NCBI GenBank assembly: GCA_035378955.1 | Contig: DAOSUS010000016.1 | Coordinates: forward strand, 1 to 57,242 | Origin: Candidatus Hydrogenedens sp. | GTDB taxonomy: Bacteria; Hydrogenedentota; Hydrogenedentia; Hydrogenedentales; Hydrogenedentaceae | DNA: 57,242 nucleotides | Direction of reading: 5' to 3' | Shown here: positions 25,523-34,701 of the stretch, in pieces | Layout: each line of letters opens with the position of its first letter | How positions within the stretch are numbered: position 1 is the first letter of the stretch | Notes under the pieces: model-generated | Told to the model about the DNA's origin: nothing | The model's database searches: none | Seen by the model: the letters and a program-made list of their open reading frames with translations, nothing else | Made by a program: the position numbers and the translations under genes

Positions 25523-26572
25523 TCATCTTAAGGGGATTATTTTATTCTCTGTAAGGTAACGGTATATCTGTTGTGCTACAAAATTATGACCGTCAACCGT
25601 AAAGTGCACCGTGTCCAATAAAAGTTCTTGGATATTATTCTTTTCAAATTCAGGGATAAGATTGAAATAGGGAATTTTCAATTCTTCCAACAAAGGAATA
25701 AAACGGGGTTGACACCAGAGTTTATCGCCTTGCCGCATAGGGAAAATACAAACCAAAACAGGTATGTTTCTTTGTCGGGATATTTGTGCCAATTCGGAAT
25801 AAGGATTTTTTAATAACGCTAATTCATCCTGTTTATACTCATTGTATATATACAATAATTTAAGGAAAGAAATTGTTCGAGAAGGACCGCGAAAAAAATG
25901 CCACCAGAGCCCCCCATCGAAACCAATTTGTCCATCATTCGGGCAATAACCCATGATTATAAGGTCTGGATTATAATAAAGCACTTTCGTTTTTATAAGT
26001 TCAATTTCCTGTTCTGCATTATAACCACCTATTCCGAAATTTAACACTTCGAATTGTATATTTGTGGTATTGTTCCCATGTAGGAGTTGCTCTAATTTTT
26101 TCGGATAGGTGTCTTCCAATCTTTGTCGCCAGCCAAAAGTAACTGAATCCCCAACTACGGCAATACGAAAAACATGGGACGGTTTTTCCCGAGAAAATTC
26201 ACGGTCGCGAAATCCATCGGAATTTATTTTTATCATGCCGGATATTTCTGCATTGGGTCGTAGTTCATACATTAGTTTTTTATTTTTAGAGCGGATGTGG
26301 ACAATACTATTCCCATCCGATTGCCATGTGAAGCGACTCGCTTGCATAGGGTCTACTTCCCAGGCAGCACTATCATAACGCGGGTCTACAGGAACAAACA
26401 CCCCCATGGATTTAACAAGTTTCATCTCCCAATAGGCAAAGAACATTTCTGCAATCGTAAGACAGAGAAGAAGACTTGCAAGAAGTAAACCCACATTTAT
26501 AAGAATATTTATTCTCTTACTCTTTCGTAGGTATTCTTTTGATTGTATTTCAGGACATTTTTGTTCATTCAT
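25523..26572 (-). CDS. Membrane-anchored SGNH hydrolase-like protein
   Basis: 349 residues. An N-terminal helix (about 22-45) anchors the protein. The SGNH domain has VVGDSVTFGW (block I, Ser143), YCPNDGQIG (block III) and LLDTVHFTVDGH (block V, Asp and His). Catalytic residues are complete, so an extracytoplasmic esterase or acyl-transfer role is likely. It is divergent from the DegT-led operon (93 bp between starts) and so probably shares its regulation. Start: ATG at 26572. Confidence 0.8.
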   Translation of the reverse strand: MNEQKCPEIQSKEYLRKSKRINILINVGLLLASLLLCLTIAEMFFAYWEMKLVKSMGVFVPVDPRYDSAAWEVDPMQASRFTWQSDGNSIVHIRSKNKKLMYELRPNAEISGMIKINSDGFRDREFSREKPSHVFRIAVVGDSVTFGWRQRLEDTYPKKLEQLLHGNNTTNIQFEVLNFGIGGYNAEQEIELIKTKVLYYNPDLIIMGYCPNDGQIGFDGGLWWHFFRGPSRTISFLKLLYIYNEYKQDELALLKNPYSELAQISRQRNIPVLVCIFPMRQGDKLWCQPRFIPLLEELKIPYFNLIPEFEKNNIQELLLDTVHFTVDGHNFVAQQIYRYLTENKIIPLR

Positions 26573-26665
26573 GATAGTGATACGGATTGTGTTAAACTAA
26601 ATAAAATTTGTTGTATTATTGTAATTAATTTCGGGTATCATCTTCGAAATAAGGTTATTAAAAAT

Positions 26666-27829
26666 ATGGATTTGAACGAATATATGGAGCGAGAACGATT
26701 TTCGGAGGCAGTATATATAACACGACCCATGATGCCCACACAGGTAGAGTATCATTCTTTTCTTTCAAAAATTTGGGAAACACTCTGGCTTACCAATGAA
26801 GCCCATTGGCATCAGCAATTTACATCGGCACTGAAAAAATATTTGAATGTGTCGGAATTAGTTCTTTTTTGCAATGGAACTATAGCCTTATTAATAGCAT
26901 TGAAGATACTGGATATAGAGGAGGGAGAGGTTATCACGACCCCTTTTACCTTCCCGGCAACACCTCACATTATTTGCTGGAACGGTTTGAAACCCGTGTT
27001 TTGCGATATTCAAGCAGGTGGATATAATTTGGACCCACAAAAGGTGGAAGAATATATTACTCCGAATACAAAGGCTATTTTACCGGTGCATGTTTATGGA
27101 ATACCTTGCGATGTAGACGGTTTCTCCGCATTATCAAGAAAATATTCCATTCCGATAATATACGATTCCGCACATACTTTTGGGTGTTGGTATCGAGGCC
27201 GTTCTTTATGTGATTATGGAGACCTATCTGTATTAAGTTTTCATGCCACCAAGTTATTTACCACTGCGGAAGGTGGTGCTTTGATTTGTCATAAGCCAGA
27301 ACAGGCACAAATGGCATATTTTATGAAAAATTTTGGTATTGCCGATGAAGAAACGGTAGTTGGTGTTGGTATAAATGGGAAAATGAACGAACTTTCTTCT
27401 GCTTTCGGTCTTGCCTCATTGCCCAAAGTAACAGAGGAAATAAGTAAAAGAAAATCTTTATATAAATTATATTGTGAACAGTTAAATGATTGTATGGGGA
27501 TTCAAACGGTTTCAGAACCCAAAGACTGTGATTGGAATTATGCTTACTTTCCTATTGAAGTAAATAAAGCAGAATATGGCATTTCGAGAGACGAATTATA
27601 TAAAAGGCTTCGCCTGTGTAATGTAATTGCACGAAAATATTTTTATCCCTTATGCAATCGTATCCCCTATTATGCTCAAAGGACAGATATTCCAAAAATT
27701 CCAACGCCTAATGCAGATAAAACCGCAGAACAAGTTCTATGCTTACCTATGTATGGGAGTTTACCCCATGAGTATGTTATAAAAATTTGTGAGATGATAA
27801 AAACTTTCCCGAAATGGGCTGATGCATGA
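26666..27829 (+). CDS. DegT/DnrJ/EryC1/StrS-family PLP aminotransferase
   Basis: About 387 residues. The family makes amino-sugars for surface glycans from keto-sugars. Visible motifs are LFCNGTIALLIALK, TTPFTFPATPHIICWNGLKP, VHVYGIPCDVDGFSALSR, IYDSAHTFGCWYRG and LSFHATKLFTTAEGGAL, where the Lys in HATK is the PLP-binding residue. The start was moved inward from the longest frame (26543), which would run into the divergent gene; ATG 26666 has AAGG 11-13 nt upstream. It is the first gene of a seven-gene run with overlaps or tiny gaps (26666-36934). The exact sugar is unknown. Confidence 0.85.
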   Translation: MDLNEYMERERFSEAVYITRPMMPTQVEYHSFLSKIWETLWLTNEAHWHQQFTSALKKYLNVSELVLFCNGTIALLIALKILDIEEGEVITTPFTFPATPHIICWNGLKPVFCDIQAGGYNLDPQKVEEYITPNTKAILPVHVYGIPCDVDGFSALSRKYSIPIIYDSAHTFGCWYRGRSLCDYGDLSVLSFHATKLFTTAEGGALICHKPEQAQMAYFMKNFGIADEETVVGVGINGKMNELSSAFGLASLPKVTEEISKRKSLYKLYCEQLNDCMGIQTVSEPKDCDWNYAYFPIEVNKAEYGISRDELYKRLRLCNVIARKYFYPLCNRIPYYAQRTDIPKIPTPNADKTAEQVLCLPMYGSLPHEYVIKICEMIKTFPKWADA

Positions 27830-29184
27830 AAAGAAGGAACGTTTCAAAATTAGAAAAACCTGTCCGTGTAATGATCTTCCCGGGAGGAACGGAAATAGGT
27901 CTTGAAATATTCCGCTCTCTATCTTATTCGAGACATATAGAATTATTTGGAGCGACCAGCCTTGAAAATGATGTGGGTTGTTTGCTATTCAAACACTACT
28001 ACACAGGATTACCCTTTGTAAATGAAAAGACCTTCCTGAAAAAGTTCTGTCCGTTATTGAAAAAATTAAAAATTGACTTTATTTTTCCTGCTCACGATAC
28101 AGTAGGATTATTTTTAGCAGAACATCAACGCGATTTGCCTGGTAAAGTTCTAATCTCCCCGATAAAAACATGTCGAATTTGTCGAGATAAACAAAAAACT
28201 TATAAATATTTCGAGGGGATACTTCCTGTTCCGAAAGTTTTTGAAAATACTTATCAAATCCCCCATTTTCCTGTATTTCTGAAGCCCAAAATAGGTGAAG
28301 GTTCAAAAGGGGTATTTCGTGTAGAAACAAAGAACGAATTGGAAGGAATACTGGAAAACAAGTCAAATCTTTTAATTTTAGAATACCTGCCCGGAAAAGA
28401 ATATACCCTTGATTGCTTTACAAATTACGAAGGGAAACTAATCTTTTTTGGGGCCAGAGAGCGTATTCGCGTATCCAATGGGATTAGCGTGGATACACGG
28501 GTCACAAATTGTAGTAAATTCACACAGTTTGCAGAAACAATTAATGGACATCTGAAATTTCGAGGTGCTTGGTTTTTTCAAATGAAAGAACGAGCCAATG
28601 GCGAATTGGTTTTGCTTGAAATTGCTCCACGGGTTAGCGGAGGAATGGGTTTATTTCGCAATCGTGGGGTTAATTTACCCTTACTAACCGTTTACGATGC
28701 CCTGCGTATACCCGTCGAAATTATGGAACAGACCTTTCCCGAAGAAATGCAGCGATGTTTGTTCAATTATTACCCGAAAACATTTGTTTCATCACCACCG
28801 CAGACTTATAAAAAACAACCCTACTTCTTTGACCATGTTTATATTGATTATGATGACTGTCTGTTCCTTCACGGAAAGTTGAATTATCCATTGATTTTAT
28901 TTTTAATACAATGTAAAGAAGCCCATATCCCAATAACCGTGCTTACACGGCATAAGGGACCCTATAAAATTTCATTACACGCACTCGGATTAGATAAACT
29001 AATAAGTGCATTCATTGAGTTACATAAAGGAGAAAAGAAATCGGCCTATATTCAATCAAAAAAACCTATATTCATTGACGATTCTTATCAGGAACGCAAG
29101 GAAGTATATGATACATTAAAGATACCGGTGTTTAGTATGGATATGATAGAAAGTTTGATAGACTGGAGTTTGTGGTATGGATGA
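27826..29184 (+). CDS. Fusion of an ATP-grasp ligase-like domain and a HAD-like phosphatase domain
   Basis: 452 residues. The first domain (about 10-300) is ATP-grasp: FLKPKIGEGSKGVFRV (nucleotide loop with Lys153), then LEYLPGKEYTLDCF, and LLEIAPRVSGGMG as the metal-binding acidic segment. The second (about 335-450) is HAD-like: VYIDYDDCLF (Asp341, Asp343), TVLTRHKG (Thr374), and IFIDDSYQERKEV (Asp418/Asp419), so all four motifs are present. The pair suggests ligation and phosphate removal on the same molecule, perhaps a sugar or amino acid of the surface glycan; that is inference. It overlaps the DegT gene by 4 bp (ATGA) and the next gene by 8 bp, so it is translationally coupled. Confidence 0.8.
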   Translation: MKRRNVSKLEKPVRVMIFPGGTEIGLEIFRSLSYSRHIELFGATSLENDVGCLLFKHYYTGLPFVNEKTFLKKFCPLLKKLKIDFIFPAHDTVGLFLAEHQRDLPGKVLISPIKTCRICRDKQKTYKYFEGILPVPKVFENTYQIPHFPVFLKPKIGEGSKGVFRVETKNELEGILENKSNLLILEYLPGKEYTLDCFTNYEGKLIFFGARERIRVSNGISVDTRVTNCSKFTQFAETINGHLKFRGAWFFQMKERANGELVLLEIAPRVSGGMGLFRNRGVNLPLLTVYDALRIPVEIMEQTFPEEMQRCLFNYYPKTFVSSPPQTYKKQPYFFDHVYIDYDDCLFLHGKLNYPLILFLIQCKEAHIPITVLTRHKGPYKISLHALGLDKLISAFIELHKGEKKSAYIQSKKPIFIDDSYQERKEVYDTLKIPVFSMDMIESLIDWSLWYG

Positions 29185-29941
29185 GCATGAATTTATTGAA
29201 TATGTAGGAAAAACATATACAAAGGGGGCTATGCAGGACCGTGTTATAAGGGAACTTATTGTTCGCACCATTAAACCTTACCTAAACCCGCAGATGATAG
29301 GACTTCAGTTAGGATATGCAGAAGGCGTAGATACAGCAATGCTGGCTCCCTTATTGGCAGAGTTGGATGTAGTAGAAGGAAATGCCGCTTTTATCTGGGA
29401 AGGGAAAAAGAAGAATATCCCCAATGTCCGTTTTATTTCCTCTCTTTTTGAAGAATTAACCCTTGAAAAGACAGGACGACAATATGATGTTATCTTTGCC
29501 ATATATGTAATGGAACATGTTCAGGATACTTCGGTAGTGTTAAACAGGATTCGAAGGTTGTTATTACCTGAAGGTATCTTCTATGCCGTTGTGCCTAATG
29601 CGCGTGCCTTGTCCCGTCAATTAGCTCGGCACATGGGTATATTGGAAGAATTAGATGATTTTACTCCTCATGACCTTCAGCATGGACATCGAAGAATTTA
29701 TGACCGAGTGCGACTTAACCGAGACCTAACTCATGAAGGGTTTAAGATAATTCATCAAGGGGGTATTTTTCTGAAAATATTGGCGGATTTCCAATTAAAC
29801 CAATTATATCGTTCAGGCATATTAGGACCTTCTCAAATTGACGGATTATATCTGTTAGGACTGGAATACCCCGACCTGTGCGGCTCTATTTTTTCCATTG
29901 CAAAGAGAGATGAATTATTTACCTCAGGAGGAGAAGCATGA
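29177..29941 (+). CDS. SAM-dependent methyltransferase (class I)
   Basis: 254 residues. Motif I is weak (LQLGYAEGVDTAMLAP), followed by LDVVEGNAAF (acidic residue at the end of strand 2), IFAIYVMEHVQD (motif IV) and RRLLLPEGIFYAVVPN (post-motif). This is the layout of ubiquinone/glycan-type methyltransferases. It overlaps its neighbours, so it belongs to the same operon. It probably methylates a sugar or lipid intermediate; the target is unknown. Confidence 0.8.
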   Translation: MDEHEFIEYVGKTYTKGAMQDRVIRELIVRTIKPYLNPQMIGLQLGYAEGVDTAMLAPLLAELDVVEGNAAFIWEGKKKNIPNVRFISSLFEELTLEKTGRQYDVIFAIYVMEHVQDTSVVLNRIRRLLLPEGIFYAVVPNARALSRQLARHMGILEELDDFTPHDLQHGHRRIYDRVRLNRDLTHEGFKIIHQGGIFLKILADFQLNQLYRSGILGPSQIDGLYLLGLEYPDLCGSIFSIAKRDELFTSGGEA

Positions 29942-29945
29942 AGAA

Positions 29946-30899
29946 ATGAGCAAAGATGTGAACCATTCCGATATAGAGTTTTCCATAGTTATTAGTTGTT
30001 ATTATGAAGAGAAAAGTATTCGTGAATTTCACCGTCGTTTGAAGGAAACCTTAGAAAAAATAGGCAGGTCCTACGAAATCATCTTTGTAAACGATGGGAG
30101 TACCGACAAAACATGGGAAATATTGAAAGAAATCTACAAAGAAGATGAACGGGTTTTTTCTATAATTAATTTATATCGCAATTCGGGACAACAGGCAGGA
30201 GTAACCGCAGGTATTATGGAGGCACGCGGTAAGGCGATTGTCCTTATAGATAGTGATTTACAATTAGCCCCGGAGGATTTGCCTAAATTAATAGAGAAAT
30301 ACGATGAGGGTTTTGACATTGTCAGTGGATATCGTATTCAGCGGCAGGATAGCCCCCTTCGCAAAATTCCATCAAAAATTGCCAATTGGATTATGCGAAA
30401 ATCTTCGGGTATGTCTTTGACCGATTTCGGTTGCACTTATAAAATCTATCGTGCAGACCTCATACATGCATTCGAATACGGTCCTTTCAATATATTCCGC
30501 ACCGCAGATGTAGTTTCCCGTGCAGGAAAATGTGTAGAGGTTCCCGTTCAGCATTTCCCACGACCCTATGGGAAATCCGGATATACCTTCTGGCGCCTCT
30601 GGCAATACAATATGGACAATCTGGTGCGTTTATCTCCTCGTTTGTTTCAATGGCTGGCGATATTCTGCCTTATATTTGGCTTCTTATTCTTTCTGCGAAT
30701 TTTCTCCGCTCTTTTTTGGGATTATCACATTATGAATGAGATTACCCCGGGACTAATTTTGAATGTTATTATTTTCTCATTGCTGATTATTGTAGGGATA
30801 CTTTCTATTATCGGTGAATTTGCAATGCGTTCTTTCCTCGCTTTATACCGTATTCCTGCGTTTATAGTCCGTGAAAAATGGATACGGAATAAAGAATAG
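29946..30899 (+). CDS. Family 2 glycosyltransferase with two C-terminal membrane helices
   Basis: About 317 residues. The GT-A fold is clear: FSIVISCYYEEKSIREF, VNDGSTDKTWEIL, LIDSDLQLAPEDLPKLI (DxD-like DSD) and RQDSPLRKIPSKIANWIM. Two helices near the C-terminus (about 235-258 and 270-295) match the ArnC/dolichol-phosphate mannose synthase-like group, which loads sugars on polyprenyl phosphate. This would supply a lipid-linked sugar for the GT-C proteins downstream. The start was set at ATG 29946, with GGAGGAG 10 nt upstream. Confidence 0.85.
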   Translation: MSKDVNHSDIEFSIVISCYYEEKSIREFHRRLKETLEKIGRSYEIIFVNDGSTDKTWEILKEIYKEDERVFSIINLYRNSGQQAGVTAGIMEARGKAIVLIDSDLQLAPEDLPKLIEKYDEGFDIVSGYRIQRQDSPLRKIPSKIANWIMRKSSGMSLTDFGCTYKIYRADLIHAFEYGPFNIFRTADVVSRAGKCVEVPVQHFPRPYGKSGYTFWRLWQYNMDNLVRLSPRLFQWLAIFCLIFGFLFFLRIFSALFWDYHIMNEITPGLILNVIIFSLLIIVGILSIIGEFAMRSFLALYRIPAFIVREKWIRNKE

Positions 30900-30938
30900 G
30901 ATTACTTCATTTTATCTATATCGGGAAAAGTCAGTCTC

Positions 30939-32510
30939 ATGAAAACACAACAAAAATTGTTCTGGGGAAAAATACGGTTTATATCCCTTCAACTTTTGCT
31001 ATGTCTACTTCCTTTTTTTCTTCTTTTCTCTTTTGAATATACTCTACGGTTCTTAAACAAAGGAGAAGACCGACACCCAATTATCCAAAAACATTTTAAT
31101 ACACTAACGGTATCCATCCCGAACCCTAATTTTTACCAACAATTTTTTAATATCCTTCTACACGACTTTGTAAATTGGGACCATCTTGATTTTTATGTTC
31201 CTGAACAAAAGGATAAAGATACTATTCGAATATTTGTTTTCGGGGAATCTGCAATGTATGGGCTGGAATCTTCTGCACGGCAATTAGGAGTTATGTTAAA
31301 ACATTCCATTCCCGTAAAAAAGTGGGAAATATATAATGTATCATGTCCGGGTATTAATTCCCATGTGCTTTATTTTCTGGCTAAAGCCTGCTCAAAATTA
31401 TCTCCCGATTTCTTTATTATTTACATGGGGAACAACGAAACAATAGGTCCTTATGGTGAACATTCTTGGCTTTATTCATACCCTTTCTTAAGAAAGAATA
31501 GCATTATTCGACTACATACCTATGTAAATTCACTACGAATGGTACAATTAATAGAACGAAAAGAAAATACAAATTGGCGTGAACAGAAACCGAAAGATTT
31601 ATTCCCTTTTCTCCCCAAACAAGGACAGGAAAAAAGAACCCTACAAATATATGAAAAAAATCTCAGGGATATGATACAGACGGGAATTTTCGCTCATGCC
31701 GATGTAATTGTAGGAACCTTATCCTATAATAGAAAATATGGCAAGAAAAAAGAAGAATGGGGCTCTATCCGTTTTGAGCCAACAGAAATGAACCGATGTA
31801 TTGCAGACACCTGTAACAAATTCCCTCAAAATGTCCATCTGGTTGATGTGGATGAAATGCTTTCAAAAAATAGTCCCGGGGGCATTCCCGGTTACGAATA
31901 TTTCTGCGACAATATCCATTTTACTTTTGAGGGAAATTACTTGCTTGCTTGTGAGTGGTTTCGAGCCATTTCAAATATCTTAAAAGAACGCAAAATTATC
32001 ACGGAAAAAGGAGAAATCCCTTTGATGAGTATGGAAGATTGTGCCCGTTATTTAGGCTGGAACCATGCTACAGAATTGCTACAATTACGGATGCAAAAGG
32101 CTGTGATTATTGACCCTATTTCTCTGGAAATTATTTCTGAAAAGGAAAAACAATTCGATGAAGAACTCGGAAAAAAGATAGAAGAAACCGTAGTCGAAGG
32201 ATATTCAAATGCCTATAAACTAAATCAAGACGATGAAAAAATTTGTATGCAGTTAATTGAATGGTTATTAAAGACAAAAAATATCCTTCAGGCAGAGGTA
32301 GTGGCTCAGGAATTTCTGAAAAAATATCCTTACTCCCGAATTGCTATGCGGTTGTTAGGGAATGTATACGCCAATAGGGGAGAGATAAGAAAAAGTATTG
32401 AAATGTATCGAGAATGTTTGCGATATTTCCCTTATGATGGACTGGCACAGAATAGTTTGAACATTATGTTAAAATACAACAATACCCGTGATAATTCAGC
32501 CCATGAGTAA
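30939..32510 (+). CDS. SGNH-like protein with C-terminal TPR
   Basis: 523 residues. An N-terminal helix (about 10-32) is followed by an SGNH-like domain: IFVFGESAMYG (block I, Ser as in GES), IYMGNNETIGPYG (block III) and CDNIHFTFEGNYLLA (block V). Residues from about 420 form tetratricopeptide-like helices (RGEIRKSIEMYRECLRYFPY). Family relatives with this layout are common in polysaccharide clusters. Ser, Asn and His are present, so activity is possible. It overlaps the following gene by 8 bp. Confidence 0.75.
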   Translation: MKTQQKLFWGKIRFISLQLLLCLLPFFLLFSFEYTLRFLNKGEDRHPIIQKHFNTLTVSIPNPNFYQQFFNILLHDFVNWDHLDFYVPEQKDKDTIRIFVFGESAMYGLESSARQLGVMLKHSIPVKKWEIYNVSCPGINSHVLYFLAKACSKLSPDFFIIYMGNNETIGPYGEHSWLYSYPFLRKNSIIRLHTYVNSLRMVQLIERKENTNWREQKPKDLFPFLPKQGQEKRTLQIYEKNLRDMIQTGIFAHADVIVGTLSYNRKYGKKKEEWGSIRFEPTEMNRCIADTCNKFPQNVHLVDVDEMLSKNSPGGIPGYEYFCDNIHFTFEGNYLLACEWFRAISNILKERKIITEKGEIPLMSMEDCARYLGWNHATELLQLRMQKAVIIDPISLEIISEKEKQFDEELGKKIEETVVEGYSNAYKLNQDDEKICMQLIEWLLKTKNILQAEVVAQEFLKKYPYSRIAMRLLGNVYANRGEIRKSIEMYRECLRYFPYDGLAQNSLNIMLKYNNTRDNSAHE

Positions 32511-34701
32511 ACAAAAAGACAAAAACAGCACAATGAAAAGAATTATTGCTGATTTACTCCTTTTTTTACTTATCGCTGTTTTGTCTTCCGTGATTGTTTA
32601 TGAACATTTAACAATCCGTGTGAAAACGATTGGAAGAGATTATCGTTTTGAACAGGACTGGCTGGTCAATGCCATATCTATTGCATGTGGACAGGGCTTC
32701 ACTACACCCGTAGCCCCTTATCCTGAAAATATGCGACTGTTTCTGGAACAGAAAACAAGTTCCATGCAATTCTCTGACCTGCCTAAAGATTGGGGAAGAT
32801 GGGACAATAGTCGCTTTGTAAGAACACATTATTATTTGATATATACGATAGGTATTCTGTGGCGATGGTTCGGAATAAATTGGGATGTATTAAAATTATA
32901 TGCGGGGATAGTGTTCGTCATTACCGTATTAGCGACATATATCCCTTTGTATATGTTCAGCGGGAGAATAACTGCCTTTATAACAACCTGCCTCGTTATG
33001 AATGCCCCATCCCTTCTTTTTCTGCTGCCTTCCATTCGTGACTATTCAAAAACTACTTTCTTCATGTTATTTCTCGCAATATCTACCATTTTGTTTTACT
33101 TTGCAAATAAATGTGTATGGAGAACTGCTATCTTCTCTTCTCTATTAGGGTTTGCAATAGGCATTGGATTGGGGTTTCGTCAAGATGTACTTATATTATT
33201 CTTTTTAGGGCTGTCGTTTATCGCTATTATTGGAGGAAAATTTTTTTATCAGAAGAAAATCATTGCCAGCATAAATTGCTTTGTCCTTTACCTGTTGTCC
33301 TTTCTTGCAACGGGTTATCCAATATTGCTGGCAATTGCTGAAGATAAAGGAGCCGTATCCAGCCATTCATTGGTGCAGGGTCTTGCAAGCACCGTAGAAC
33401 AAACCTCAATGGGTGGCACGGCTTCCTATCGGCTCGTTTATGAACCCAATGATATGCTTGTTCATTCAACAATTGCCTCCTTTGCACGACGCACAGGTTT
33501 TAAGGAGTCTTTTGATAATTATCTGTCACCGGCATACGGTTCCGCAGGTAGGGCTTATTTTAGGTCTGTTGTATGGCACTTGCCTGCGGATTTATGGGGT
33601 AGGGTCCTGTCCTCCTGTAGTAATTGCTTCTCAACAATCTATAATTTTACAAAGGAACAAAAGCAAAATCATCAAGAATTTAATCGCCCATCTCATTTTT
33701 TATTCTTCACCGACTGTCTTTACTACTGGGACATCTTTCTGGCTTATATCGGACCGTGGGCATTATTGGGAATAGTCTTTATTACAGGTATGAAAAATAT
33801 CTGGAAAGGGATATTAATTGCTGGGGTTTTGGTTTATTTATTAGGTTATCCTTCTATCTTATTTGAATATCGGCATGTGGTCCATCTGACACCTATCTTA
33901 TACGGGATTATCATTGTGTTTATATATGAATTGAGTGCAGGTTTTATTCATACTCTTTATTATTTGTATCGAAAAAAATTGTCAGCGAAAACTATTTTTG
34001 TTGGACTGCGTAACGGTGTTATTGTCCTGCTATTTGTCCTATGTTCCTGCACATTGCTTTATTCGTTATTAATTCTATGGCAAAAATATCAACTGTTAAA
34101 CCTTGTTTCCTCTTATCGTCAATTAAATTGGGAAGAAGTAAGTCTTAATCATGTTGATAATGGAGCCAACATCTTATTTCAACCTTCAAAGACCTTACCC
34201 GCTTTTGAAAAAGTATCTGAACTACCTCCTATGGAAACACCGTTTGAATTTCTGCGGGCGGATTTCGAATTAACAGAAATTTTCCCTATTTATTCGCTAT
34301 ATGATAATACCTATTACGCCGTTGATTTCTCGGAACCCTTAAATCCACTTCTCCATTTTTATGCCCCCAAGGAAAATAAACCCCTTCGAATAAGTATTTA
34401 TTTTTTAGTATACTCTGCTTCTACCATAAAACCAAGAAATGAACCGATATTTAACAATCGGGAACCGATTATATGGGTTCGTGGTACATGGAAAGGGGTT
34501 GAAATACCGAAAGAGTTTAAAACATCATTTCGAGGCTTATATCGAGCAAAAAACCCATCTGCGGAACCTTTTTTGATAACTCTGGTTGCCCCTGAAAATA
34601 ATTCTATCAAGGGTTACTATAAACACTGGAAATACGCATGGGATTTTAGAAATGTTCGAGACAATATAGAACGATACAAAATATATGACCAATACAAGTA
34701 A
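32503..34701 (+). CDS. Large polytopic membrane protein, probable GT-C glycosyltransferase
   Basis: About 732 residues. It has a long run of membrane helices (first at about 10-28, then about 115-480), an extracytoplasmic loop after the first helix (GRDYRFEQDWLVNAISIACG) and a soluble C-terminal part. The topology fits the GT-C group (PMT/ArnT-like), but no catalytic motif is clear, so the class is inferred from shape and neighbours. A GTG at 32488 is in frame; ATG 32503, which overlaps the previous stop, is preferred. The next gene overlaps by 17 bp. Confidence 0.65.
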   Translation: MSKQKDKNSTMKRIIADLLLFLLIAVLSSVIVYEHLTIRVKTIGRDYRFEQDWLVNAISIACGQGFTTPVAPYPENMRLFLEQKTSSMQFSDLPKDWGRWDNSRFVRTHYYLIYTIGILWRWFGINWDVLKLYAGIVFVITVLATYIPLYMFSGRITAFITTCLVMNAPSLLFLLPSIRDYSKTTFFMLFLAISTILFYFANKCVWRTAIFSSLLGFAIGIGLGFRQDVLILFFLGLSFIAIIGGKFFYQKKIIASINCFVLYLLSFLATGYPILLAIAEDKGAVSSHSLVQGLASTVEQTSMGGTASYRLVYEPNDMLVHSTIASFARRTGFKESFDNYLSPAYGSAGRAYFRSVVWHLPADLWGRVLSSCSNCFSTIYNFTKEQKQNHQEFNRPSHFLFFTDCLYYWDIFLAYIGPWALLGIVFITGMKNIWKGILIAGVLVYLLGYPSILFEYRHVVHLTPILYGIIIVFIYELSAGFIHTLYYLYRKKLSAKTIFVGLRNGVIVLLFVLCSCTLLYSLLILWQKYQLLNLVSSYRQLNWEEVSLNHVDNGANILFQPSKTLPAFEKVSELPPMETPFEFLRADFELTEIFPIYSLYDNTYYAVDFSEPLNPLLHFYAPKENKPLRISIYFLVYSASTIKPRNEPIFNNREPIIWVRGTWKGVEIPKEFKTSFRGLYRAKNPSAEPFLITLVAPENNSIKGYYKHWKYAWDFRNVRDNIERYKIYDQYK

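Noticed and set aside
26543..26665. Longer N-terminus for the DegT aminotransferase
   Set aside because: It would overlap the divergent SGNH gene and lacks family similarity; ATG 26666 fits.
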